Source: Gonocerus acuteangulatus
Taxonomy: Eukaryota > Arthropoda > Insecta > Hemiptera > Coreidae
Assembly: GCA_946811695.1 (NCBI GenBank)
Contig: OX328124.1
Location: 86,022,030 to 86,086,029, forward strand
Direction: 5' to 3'
Length of the DNA stretch: 64,000 nucleotides
Position 1 is the first letter of the stretch. Each line of letters begins with the position of its first letter. The translations under genes and the position numbers were made by a program. Positions 36,896 through 47,607 of this stretch are shown here, in pieces. The notes under the pieces are model-generated. The model ran no database searches and was not told the origin of the DNA. It saw only the letters and a list, made by a program, of their open reading frames with translations.

Positions 36896-38210
36896 TGGTA
36901 TTTGAAAATATTACGTAGACATTCTTTATGAAGATAGTAAAGAAAACATATTTTGCGAAGGTATAAACAAAATACATATAACTTTCCTTCCACAATGCGT
37001 TCAGTACTAAAAATTATTTTGAAGTTGTGCTTAACATTAACAGATGTACTATATTGAGGATGTTTCTTTGAGGCAGATTTACGATCTGCGGCTAATTAAA
37101 ACATGATTTATATCCTTTGTTTTTATAATGCCGGATTAAGAGCTCCTATTTCATAACACTAAAGTCACTATAAAAGGATGACGAATGGTAGCAAAAATAG
37201 TCGCTTTTTCTACTTTTGTCCGTTTTCTGCCGCCATGTGCATCGTGTCACTCGGTTTCCTGCCTATGGTGAGTAAGTAATCTCACCAAAATCTGAAATCT
37301 ACAATCTTTATGAATCTAACATTTACAGTTTGTCCATATTATTAAAAGTATTCCATAGTTGTTGGGATTTGCCATTTGCTTGAAGGGAGGATAGAGATGC
37401 ATTGATCTGCTGAAAACTGTAGAGAGAGAGATCCCTGGTAGGCCTGATTGCTAACCTTCGATAGGAAGCCTTTGATGTCTGCCACACCTCGTCGCTCTCA
37501 AATCGCTTAACCATAGTGTGTGATAATTATATTCCACGCTCACTCATTGAACCTCATTATTCAAACATTTATTCTTTTGATTTCATGAGTCGTAAAAAGA
37601 ATGATGGTTAAAAATCTGATTAACATTATAAAGACTTAATTTTGTTATCTGATAATGTCAAGTTTTCTTTGAAGTGAAAATTAAATAGCTTTAAAAAATT
37701 AATCTTAATTAAATAATTATGATATTATTAAGATGATGAGAGTAAATTCATTCATTGATATAATTAGATTAAAGATTACACGGCCTATTGATCTGATACA
37801 TGTTCCATGAGAACTTTTTCCCCCTCGTTTTAAGATGAGGATTGAAGAAGGAATACATCCCCATGGATAAGTACTAATGAACAAGTAGAGCTGATCCGAA
37901 TCGAAGCCCCGAGAGCTAATGATGCTTTGAAAAAAGCCCTTAGCCCAGCCTTGGCAGCTAAAGGGCTAGATTAGCTCCAGTCCTTGGTATTACAGTCTCT
38001 CTCTCATCGTCTCTTTAGCATTCAGCTCTCCTCTCTTACTCCTCCACCTTATAATTTCCATGTAATGTGGCTCGTCGGTATAAAGGAATTCTGCTCATTG
38101 AATTATCGACCGAAGCCTTGGGCTCAATTACTTCAGGACGTCCGCTGTCAGCTTAAATTTCCTTATATACTTCTTTGAAAAGTCGCTTTAAAATAAAATG
38201 CGATTATACA
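36896..38210. other. Mostly unrecognised stretch with a possible first exon
   Basis: Contains a TATA-like box, an ATG in good context and a consensus 5' splice site at 37169-37273 (see findings), and a 63-codon minus-strand frame at 37323-37514 starting MVKRFESDEVWQ with no recognised relatives. Neither is strong enough to call a gene. Confidence 0.25.
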
Positions 38211-38340
38211 GGTTGTCCCGCAATGAGATTTTATAACTTTAGGGGTTTATTCTAGAAGTCATTTGTAGATCAGTGATGCAAAAATGAGCATTCTCTCTCA
38301 ATATTCAAACTTTAATCTATTTTCAAAACTACTGATCTTT
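38211..38340. other. Possible DNA-transposon end
   Basis: TACAGGTTGTCCCGCAATG resembles the TA-flanked CAGGGTGTCCC-type ends of arthropod mariner-like and related elements, and the following ~110 bases have the feel of a repeat. No matching inverted end was found in the window. Confidence 0.3.
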
Positions 38341-41300
38341 TTGATGAAAAACTGAGTTTTCCAGATTTCTGGTTAATATATCGTAAATAATGACCGCGTT
38401 TTAAGAATCGACACTAAATTTCCAATAAGAAATACCCGTTATTGAAATGTTGTCATGTAATTAACAGCTATACTAGAGTCAAATACATGTGAACTATTGT
38501 TATTAGTGTTTTCTTAATTTTTTTCAAAATTGTCTTAATCAGCTATCTGAAGAATTAGAGGTTTGCCTGTACTTCAAAAGTTGCCTTATTTAATAAACTT
38601 TAAAATGGTACCTCATTGTTTTAGAAAAAAATTATTGAAGTCTATTTTTTTCTGATTTCTTAGAGAGAACCAATAAATGTGCATTAGCGTGAAAAAGCTA
38701 TTCTGAGCACATTAATTAATTTCACACGATTATGGTGATTTCATATCCTTTCCACACTAGGTACACATACCTAGTAGATTAAGAGTTGGGGACACTTCGG
38801 AATCAACGGCGAAAGACGACAGAAGAACACATTGTAAATAATAATAATTATTGTAAACAAAATAAATACAGGTATTATATCGTTATGCTTTGAGGCCCTT
38901 GTTTTATTAAATTTCCATTTTTCATTCTATTCTATTAGTACGTATTTACTGCGATTAAAAAAAAAAAAAATATTGACACGCAGAAAAAAATCATTTGATG
39001 GTCAGTAGTAGGCCAATCTTAATGGTAGCTGACTACATTTGGCGACTGAATTCTTCTAAATCAATTATAGGCTATTTTTAAAAGAAAATGCAATAATTCT
39101 TTTTATAGTTGGTGGTCATTTTATTTCACTTAATATATACAAACTAATGTGTCATATGATTTCCTTGTATTGTAGCCAAAAAGGTGTTAATTCAACATAC
39201 TAATTATGTCTTTAAGGATTGGGATGTTTTATATGACCTCTTGTTCGAACTTGTATTTCTAGGCGATCTCCTGTATCTACTGCGTTAAGGTGCCGCAAGC
39301 TCCAAACATACGTCCAGTTTTTTAATCTTATATTTTTATTGAACATACGATATGCAGCAGTCATAATATATATTTTTTTCTTATAACCTGGCTTATGTTG
39401 GTCCATGTCTATGTCGGCACTTCCATTGGAACAAGTTTACCTCTCCAAAACACTCTAAACCCGCTTTCCATCGGAACAGATCAGCTATGAGAGTATGTAC
39501 TTTATGGTTTATCGTTGATCCGCATTGACTCAGTCTTTGCGGAGCAAATCACCTTCGTTACAGAGCTCGTAAAGTAAAAAAACAAAACAAAAAAAAAACG
39601 ATTTGTTTAGTACCTGCTGCTCAAATTCAGGAACATAAATACGCTTTAGGTCCACCCGAGAAACCTATGTAATGTACTGTACAACATAAAGTCTTATTTT
39701 TCGTACATGGCCACCGCGGACACTTTTTTTCAGTTTATTCATCGTTAAAGCATATTTATGCTAAAATAATATTCTGGGTGTCTGCCTATTCCGGCAGACA
39801 CCCATGATGTGCGGAAGGTTTTCAGGCTCGTTGCTGGCTGTGCTACGGATTCATGAGCTCCTACCAGGAAGAGTTTGTAAGGTAATCGAATTACTATTTC
39901 TTGCGATGACCTCCGAAAGAATGATCACCAGCTGTTCAGCTTTTACAATTTAATAAAAGGCTGGGAATCACAAGACATTCAAATTAGAATTGATTAATGA
40001 CCGCTTAGTGGTTGCCAACAGAAAAAAAAAGAAAATTCTTGTATAGGCTGAAAATGCATAACATATTCATTGAGGCGCATATTGCCTACACAAGAAACAT
40101 TGTTGAGATTTGGTCACTATTTATTTTGAAATGGAATTTATTACGGGTGTACAGCTAATTTGTTCGTGTCTAGAGTCCTAGTGTGTCGAGGATGACTTGT
40201 CAAGTTGGCTTTTGAGATCGCTCCTCTTTTACATAATCTTAGGTTTTTTTTTATATATTTTCTCATTTTGTTTGCGGCTTGAGATTTTTCATCTTGAGTG
40301 TTATATTAATTAAGGACAATTAATCTTTTTTATTCTTTGAAATTTCTGTCATTCCCTTTTGGAAATGGCCTAATGCAAACGACATAAAAACAACAAAAAG
40401 TGTAGTAAAATGAGGTGGTTAGTGAATTAGACCGAGAGTTAAATGAATTTCCATTGATTGAAATTCTTTGTTGACTCTAATTAAATCTAGTAGTTGCAGT
40501 TATTATTAGCCCTGGAGACTCGAAGGCCTTCTCGTTACGGATCATTTGTCAATTTCCTAATCTCCAACTCAATCATTAGGAGAGGATGGCCATTTGTTAA
40601 AGTGCTATTTGTTTCTGATTTGCATAGCGTTTGTGCCCTTTCGTTTGAAACTTTCAGGGCTCTATTCTCCCTGATTGATCCTTTATCCACCAATTAGCAT
40701 TTTAGGATTGTTTTTAATTAGTTTCAAATAGAAGTTTGTATTTCTTGAAAAAAAAAGAAAAGAAAAACAAATTATTAGCAATCCTGCAAGTTGCAATGAT
40801 TGAATATATAATATTTCGTAGCTAGGACGTAGCTAGTATTTTTAGGACAATGCTATGCTTAATCGCAACGCTACAGCATTAACATTATTCTTAAAGAAAG
40901 ATCTAAGTAAACAATATTTAAATGCATGAAATATTGTTTACTTATTTCATTTAGCAACCCTTTTTACTAAAAGGGTTAGGCAAAGCTTCTAAAAATAGGA
41001 AAAGAGCTGGCGATATATTTAGTATTTTAGGAATAATAATACCCACAAAGGAAGACAAAAAAGAAGTGGAGATAATACTTTAATCTATTCAACAATATCT
41101 TACACGTGTTATTGCTGCAGAATATTGTAATAGAGCATGAATAGATAAATAATAGCGACAAGCCATAATACTATAGAGGTTTTTATTTTTATATGAATAT
41201 ATGAGTTTTTTATTTATTTATATGTGAGCAAAAAAGACGATTCACCCAATACATTTATTACGTACAAGACTTCCAATTACACCTTAATAAATAAATCAAT

Positions 41301-41830
41301 AGTTTATTCATTTGAGAACGCTACGAGAAAACCTAAAGACATATCATGCAACTCCTACAATTAGCGCATAATTGCAACTAGTATAATAAAGTGATTAAAA
41401 AATGTGTTTAAGAAATTTTCGAAGAGGTTCCAAATAGAATATTTTTCGTTGTAGAAGTCACCTATCTTTTACATTTGAACTAAACTGTTATGAATGCAAC
41501 TTGGCTTACATTAATACATTTATAATAATACTAGAAAATATAATATGGTGAATGTGCCTACATAATTTTTTTTACGGTCTATTCCACTAACCATTTGTTT
41601 AAATACTTATTATATCAATATATAATGCGCCAAAAGATTATTTGGGCTTCCCTAAAAAATGCTGATTTAAAAATATATAATTATATTTCTGACCATTCTT
41701 TTAATTCTACATATGCTACCTGTAGTTACTTTTAGGCATTTTTATCCTATGAAATTCTTTGATAAATTTCACACCTTAAGCGATTTGAAATATCTCATTA
41801 TGATGCCCCTAAGCGGTAAGAAATATTTCA
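38341..41830. other. Non-coding AT-rich stretch
   Basis: Contains the hairpin at 39775-39804. No exon, RNA gene or repeat family recognised. Confidence 0.35.
39775..39804. other. Perfect 12-bp stem hairpin
   Basis: TGGGTGTCTGCC (39775-39786) and GGCAGACACCCA (39793-39804) are exact complements around a 6-base loop. The stem is GC-rich within AT-rich sequence. It could be a terminator-like or transposon-end structure; no context decides. Confidence 0.8.
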
Positions 41831-42063
41831 AGATTTGGACTGCGCAGCCTAAATCTTGAGATACTCCTCGTCGTGTATGAGACAGCCTTGAGGCCCGAGT
41901 TGAACTACACAGTCCATGGAAGTAGAATGATAAAGCCAATAGATTAATTGTACAGTCCAATGGAGGCCGGGACTGTGCAGGCCAGGCCTGACATGTCCCG
42001 GACAAGAGGATATTTTGTGCACATACACTGGGCCTACTATAACTGGACTGTGCAGTCCCGGCC
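41831..42063. repeat. GC-rich patch with repeated CAGTCC motifs and inverted repeats
   Basis: AAGATTT...AAATCTT arms enclose GGACTGCGCAGCCT at 41831-41858. AGGCCGGGACTG (near 41963) is inverted as CAGTCCCGGCCT (near 42052). Several ACAGTCC(A)TGG-like copies lie between. Looks like a decayed foldback element; not assigned. Confidence 0.4.
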
Positions 42064-43822
42064 TTATGCCTTATTGACTTCGTATGTGTGCAAGACCCAC
42101 TTAGTCTCCAAACCTTTAGGCCTTCAGATTTGAACCGCCTTTCAGAAATGCATCACTGAAGGCTTTGAAATAAGATATAAATTCTTCCTAGCCTATAAGG
42201 TTTTCCTTTCAAAAACCCAACCCCATCCCGGCTAACAAATTCTATTCCTCCACACCAAGGAAATATCCTGTCCCCTTAAAATATTTACTAAAAGGGACGC
42301 AATAGATAAATTCATTTCGGCCTTTATGCATTAAGAGTTGAGAAGTTTAAAGCAATTCTCACTTCAATGGACACAAACAATGAATAACTCAATAGTGGAA
42401 TATTTCACTAAATAGATTCTGACGGGATACAAGGAACCTCACTCAGGAAATTCATATTCCCTTTGCTGGTCGGCTGACCTATCAAGCAGTTCGACCCCCT
42501 TTCTCAGGGAGTGCTTGCTTTATTAATATTACTTGACCCCAGATTGGTCACTCCTTGCTGACAAGCCGACCTTTAATGGCGGGCGAGGAGAGACCAAAAC
42601 TAGACTATTCATATCATACTATCTGATTGCAAAGGATGAGACTTATGGAATCTGCCAAACGACATGAAAAGACTCTTCCGGTCCATATATTATACTCACC
42701 TAGCACACAATTATACAATTCAGCAATTTCAAAATATTGAGGTGATCCTTTAATTTTGTCAGGCAGTATAATTAATATTGATTGTTATTTATATAAAATT
42801 AAAATATTTCAGGAATATTTAAATTATTCTCCCATTCATACAGCTTGAAGAAGTTGAGTGACATTATAAATTGACAACACATAATTAAAAATATCTCCTT
42901 CTTCATTCAATATTCATAGGCTATTATTGTTATAAATCTGACAATGACAACCGAGTGCCTAATAATGTCATCTAATTAATATTTTAACAACACATTGTGA
43001 CAGTGAGAATAGGAAAATTGGCAGAATTTTTGCCCTTGTAAATCAATTAATGTCACAGTAACGTTTAAACAGCTACACCAAGGTAAAACGTCGTTTTATT
43101 TTATTATTAAACGAACACACTTTTATCAACTACTAAAATGCGAATCTATTTAAATATAACGCATGCGGTAAGTTAATATTTGTGGAGAAACTATCTCCTT
43201 AAGAACTAATATCTACTCAAGCCCTAAGCGTGAGTAATACAATGAAAACTCTTCAACCGCAAACTAAGTTTCAGGAGACAGAAACTTAACAGTCTGCTAA
43301 GTAAAACATAGAGGTAGGCCACAGTAAAGTTAGGATTGTTTCTCTGAATTAATAGTTATTTCTCTACTTTGGATTAGCGAAAATAGGAAATCAAGTGAAA
43401 AAATATAAATGAGTTATCTATTAGTGTAATTAACAAGTAAATATGGTCTAAAAAATCTTTTAGATCCGTAAAGTATTCAAATTTAAACTTCAAAACGCCC
43501 GACTCGCTACAAACAAAATAAAAGGAAATAACTGGTATACTAGAGTAACTAAGACTCCGACAAAAGACAACCAACGAGTACTTAATTAAAATATAAAAAG
43601 CTTTATGCAAAATATATAACATTAAATACATCGTGAAACACATAGAAACGGAATGCCACCAACGTTAAAGTCTAGACTTATCACAAGGCTTGTATGACAG
43701 CAGTCAGAATATGCCAAAACATCTTACAACTAAAAATATCTAGAACAAAATTTAACCCTTTTCTTCTTCTATCGAACTTCTAACTTTAAGTTGTAAGCTT
43801 TAAGCTCTAAACCCATTCGAGT
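42064..43822. other. Non-coding stretch
   Basis: Nothing recognised. Confidence 0.35.
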
Positions 43823-43932
43823 CTGATAGCCACTTTCGTGACAACGGGCCGGCCTACACTGTGCCCTGATAGCCACTTTTGTGACACCGGGCCGGCCTAC
43901 AATGTGGCCTGATAGCCCCTTTCGTGATAAGG
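43823..43932. repeat. 43-bp tandem repeat, ~2.6 copies
   Basis: Units start CTGATAGCC at 43823, 43866 and 43909 (period 43) and contain CTTTCGTGACA and CGGGCCGGCCTACA. GC-rich relative to the surroundings. Confidence 0.9.
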
Positions 43933-44150
43933 CCTTTTCTTCGCTTCGGGACTGAAAGCTTTTGCAATATATAAGGGTAAGTTTTTTAAGCTGTAATCCA
44001 GAAGGGCCTTATTTGTGTTTCACCTGATGATGTTCCGTAGATATTATACGAACGACGAAATATCTGAATTGATATTATTTTTAGAAAAAAAAAAATCAAA
44101 CATTTTAAAAAAAGTATCAACAATAATTAAAAATAAAAAAAAAAGTCTTT

Positions 44151-44332
44151 TTTTTTCGTTTTTAACGGCGCATCAACTATTTGGCTATTAGCGCCGGGCT
44201 ATCTATAGGTTGCCACCCTTTTATAATGCCAACAGCACGTGGTCACCCATTCAGGTGCTGACCACGCCCGACGTTGCTTAACTTCGGTGATCTACGGGAA
44301 CCGGTGCATTCAACGTGGCTATGGCCGTTGGC
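44151..44332 (-). mobile_element. 5S rRNA-derived SINE with shared tail (SINE family 3)
   Basis: Bounded by an 11-base target duplication AAAAAGTCTTT (44140-44150 and 44333-44343). On the minus strand it starts GCCAACGGCCATAGCCACGT and continues through 5S landmarks CGAAGTTAAGCAACGTCGGG and CCTGAATGGGTGACC to TGTTGGC (44228-44332). Compared with a normal 5S RNA, about 15 bases after GGGTGACC are missing. Next comes ATTATAAAAGGGTGGCAACC, then the tail GGCGCTAATAGCC...GATGCGCCGTT and an A/C/G-interrupted A-rich end. The internal A, intermediate and C promoter boxes are largely kept, so it may still attract Pol III. A second copy is at 62403-62570. Confidence 0.92.
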
Positions 44333-44433
44333 AAAAAGTCTTTAAGCCTATCGTTGTCTGGCCTTTAGCCCAAAATGAGAAAATGGTATTGGTTAAATTT
44401 CTAAAAAAAGAAATAACGAAAGTGTATTAGGAG

Positions 44434-44550
44434 AAATGAGAAGAGACGAGCGATGGAGACTGAGCTATTTTAATGTCGTCCTTTGGAACCAGAAGGGTAA
44501 AACGGGCTCCGCTCCACGGGCATCTAAGGTCGTGTGGTTTTCCGTTGCAT
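44434..44550 (+). repeat. Interspersed repeat R, copy 2
   Basis: Matches the reverse complement of 31355-31480 through ATGAGAAGAGA, TGGAGACTGAGCTA, GTCCTTTGGAACC, GGGCTCCGCT and CATCTAAGGTCGTG. Lies about 100 bases from the 5S-derived SINE but outside its target duplication, so it is a separate repeat. Confidence 0.6.
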
Positions 44551-44745
44551 ATTGTACCGAAATAAATTTAATTTGAAAGAATATTAAAACTATAAAAAAA
44601 AACACAATTTAAAGCAAGACTCACCAACACCTGGGGTGGTACAATTTATCCGGATAGACCAACGGATAGCCAGGTTCAATGAGGTATGAAACCCAGGTGA
44701 TCCAAATAAAAAAAAAAGAAAACAACAAGATACTGCAGAGCTGGT

Positions 44746-44746
<1 letters not shown>

Positions 44747-44779
<33 letters not shown>

Positions 44780-44812
44780 GGCGCATCAACTGTTTGGCTA
44801 TTAGCGCCGTGC
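44747..44812 (-). repeat. Isolated SINE tail fragment
   Basis: A T28 run (poly(A) on the minus strand) is followed by AACGGCGCATCAACTGTTTG and TTAGCGCCG, the shared SINE tail without any tRNA or 5S head. It is a severely 5'-truncated copy. The tail is nearest to that of the 5S SINE at 44151-44332. Confidence 0.8.
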
Positions 44813-44973
44813 TGGTAACTATATTGAAATAAGTTTTTTTTTTTTATTGAAATAAGTACAAAATGTTCCCAGTAAGATAACAAATACATGTACACATATA
44901 TATATACCTTAAATATAATAAATATCTATGAATACCAAAAAAAATAAATAAATTCCCAATAAAAGGGTAAGCA

Positions 44974-44976
<3 letters not shown>

Positions 44977-45032
<56 letters not shown>
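44977..45032. repeat. (TA)n microsatellite
   Basis: TA run leading into a 162-bp tandem duplication. Confidence 0.95.
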
Positions 45033-45035
<3 letters not shown>

Positions 45036-45420
45036 AAATATCACAAGAAGAATTAATATCATTCCAATACTGAACAATATAGCAAAAGGTATCGATAGAT
45101 AAACATATATGCATATACACCAGATACTATCAGTAATCTGGGAAGAACAACATTAGACTCTTAATAAAAGCATAAATATATATACATATATATATAGAAA
45201 TATCACAAGAAGGAATATCACTCAAATACTGAATAATATAGTAAAAGATATCGATAGATAAACATATATGCATATACACCAGATACTATCAGTAATCTGG
45301 GAAGAAGCCAACAATTGGACTCTCGATAGAAAACATAAATACATACATATATATACATACACCAGGTATAATCATTAATGTGGGAAGAAGCAAAAATATA
45401 GACTTTGAATAAAATCTTAA
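45036..45420. repeat. 162-bp tandem duplication with a partial third unit
   Basis: AAATATCACAAGAAG begins at 45036 and again at 45198. Both units share TATCGATAGATAAACATATA and CACCAGATACTATCAGTAAT, and a partial third unit starts near 45350 (ACCAGGTATAATCATTAATG). The units differ at several positions, so the duplication is not recent. Confidence 0.85.
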
Positions 45421-45665
45421 TAATAACTGAAGTCCATAACTATCCAATAAATTGGCATAGTACACACATCGGGAAGAACTATTGAATTGCAACTACATGT
45501 ACAATTCCAAAACCTGGCATAGACACCAATATCAGATTACAACACAAAATTTTGGTGATCTGGCATTGCCTATAACTTATTTAGCGATAGTAAACTTAAA
45601 CTTTTCCCAAATTTTTAAGTTATACACAATATAGTTACTTGCACTCATGGCAGTACTTGAACGGC

Positions 45666-45696
<31 letters not shown>

Positions 45697-46815
45697 AAAT
45701 GAGGCCTGGAGATAAATGAAACGTGGAGACTGGTGTCCAGCAGAAGATAAAATGTATGGCTTACTCACTCATATGTCCCACAATATGCTCTAAAAGCCTA
45801 CCACATGGAGTTCCAATCACATGTTCGGCCAAAACGATAAACCGAGAAGACAAATGCCGCCTCTTCGTGCTACTGGATCTTCATTTTCATTGTTAACAAA
45901 AAGGTCGCCTCAGTCCCTCCTTAAAAGCTGGAAACCTCATACTTGCAAAGAAAAACTTTTTTTCTAGCACCTGCTTCTACGCCATTTTCTCACAGACTCC
46001 CCCTAGAACCGACGCCACTCCTCCAAGGCCTACCGACCACGGGAAAAAAAACAGAAGAATAAAAATCTTAAATTATATACGAAACTGTTACATCCAAAAT
46101 GGAGAAGAAAATTGACTATCTTTTGTGGATAGTAAACATTTACAAGTGGTGCGAATTCCAAATAAAATATAAAACGTGAAATGTTATCAGTCCAAAGAGG
46201 TAGAGAAAGCAGGTTCTCACTCCCCGCAGGGCGCCACGTCACAATATGGGTTAATTATGTAACTGTTAGTTGAACGTAATATTGCTATTATGCCATTTTA
46301 CGCCATGTATATTCACTAAGCGCAGTGAAATCATTTCTCCTTTCACCTCTTCGGCAAATGTGTTTGGGTCTACTGTCGCATCGATTTTGGGTATAATTGC
46401 CAATTATATTTTGAGTTTACCTATATACATATATAGGTCTTTGCGAGAGAAGAATATGGTTTCCCCTAAAGCACAATTTGATTAGTGGCTTCTTCCAAGC
46501 GTAAAGGTCACATGGAAACTTTTGTATATTACTTTCGGTATGGCAGATTCACAGCATGTCTAGATGTTATTGCTCTATTCTTGAAAGGCAGATCAGTGGT
46601 AGACATTCCAGGTAAGGATTGTGACGAATATTTTCAGAGTGACTGGTGATGGGAATTCAACCGAAGGTACCTAATGCTATTTTGTAAAACAACACAAAAA
46701 TTTATACAAAATTAATTTTACTTTTATGATACAATACCCATGTAGAGTCCGGTAAATCTCTTTCTATTCTCTGGTTTGTAAAACACTAAATAATGTTTTC
46801 ATTTTTCTGTTCTAG
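45421..46815. other. Presumed intron upstream of the Ig-domain exon
   Basis: Contains a poly(A) run (45666-45693). No exon, RNA gene or repeat family recognised. The last 20 bases are a T-rich tract ending in the splice acceptor. Confidence 0.45.
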
Positions 46816-46954
46816 TTGCTCCGGTGATCAGCGTGCCTAATCAGCTGTTGGGAGCACCTCACGGCACTGACGTGGAGCTCAAGTGTCTAGTTGAGGCTTT
46901 TCCCAACACTATTAACTACTGGATAAAAAACGGAGGAGAAATGCTCCTTGACGG
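46816..46954 (+). CDS. Internal exon of a lachesin/DIP-like immunoglobulin-superfamily gene
   Basis: The exon is bounded by a T-rich acceptor (TTTTTCTGTTCTAG) and a consensus donor (GG|GTGAGT). The open frame, with one base of its first codon in the previous exon, reads APVISVPNQLLGAPHGTDVE, then LKCLVEAFP, then INYWIKNGGEM. The cysteine is the first of the Ig disulphide pair and the tryptophan is the invariant core residue. The second cysteine must lie in the next exon, not seen in this window. The P-V-I-x-V-P-N-Q-L-(V/L)-G-A-P opening and (S/T)INYW are hallmarks of the third Ig domain of insect lachesin, DIP and related IgLON-like proteins. These are membrane-anchored neuronal adhesion proteins that pair with Dpr partners. 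Entry phase 1, exit phase 2; no stops. The exact orthologue cannot be decided from 45 residues. Confidence 0.88.
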
Positions 46955-47410
46955 GTGAGTTGACAGCATTTGAAGTAATTTCTTACTATAAAATGTTTTT
47001 TATTATTTTTTTTTCTCAAGTACATTGCGCGAACAGTGAAGGTTATTTACACAATTTCTTTGTGTTTTATTTTCTAATGAAGAAACCACAAATAAATTGT
47101 TGCTTCATCTATTACTATTTACAGGTTTACATATTGGAAACATGAATTCAATGCATTCAATCACTATACTAGGTGGTTATTCCTTTTCATTATTCTCAGG
47201 AACTACTTTTAAACTTGACTATAGTGGAGTAAACATGTTCTATCTTTCCTATGTAGGCAGAAGGGTAATACAAAAAATAAATTTAACACATTGGTAAATT
47301 TATTATAATATCTTTGTCTGTTTGGAATCTATAGATGGCTCTATAAATAAATACAGCCTAATGTAACTTGTGCAAACCTTCCGCTGCAAGTGCCTCGTCA
47401 TAGATTTTTA
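46955..47410. other. Presumed intron downstream of the Ig-domain exon
   Basis: Begins with the donor GTGAGT. No feature recognised before the Helentron-like element. Confidence 0.45.
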
Positions 47411-47560
47411 TTAGCACTTTCCTCCGAAGGAAAGTAGCTATTGAGGTTGGACTCATGACGGAATTTTTGAAAAATTTCTTCAAATCTTTATCAATCCTAC
47501 CTAGTAGACACCGAAAATGACCCCCGTTAAAATTTATATATATCTATATATATATATATA

Positions 47561-47607
<47 letters not shown>

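Noticed and set aside
44239..44430. Similar small frames at 44239-44430 and 62349-62531 (THSG..H.RR.LTS.IYGNRC)
   Set aside because: Both are antisense translations of the 5S-derived SINE, so the similarity is that of the repeat.
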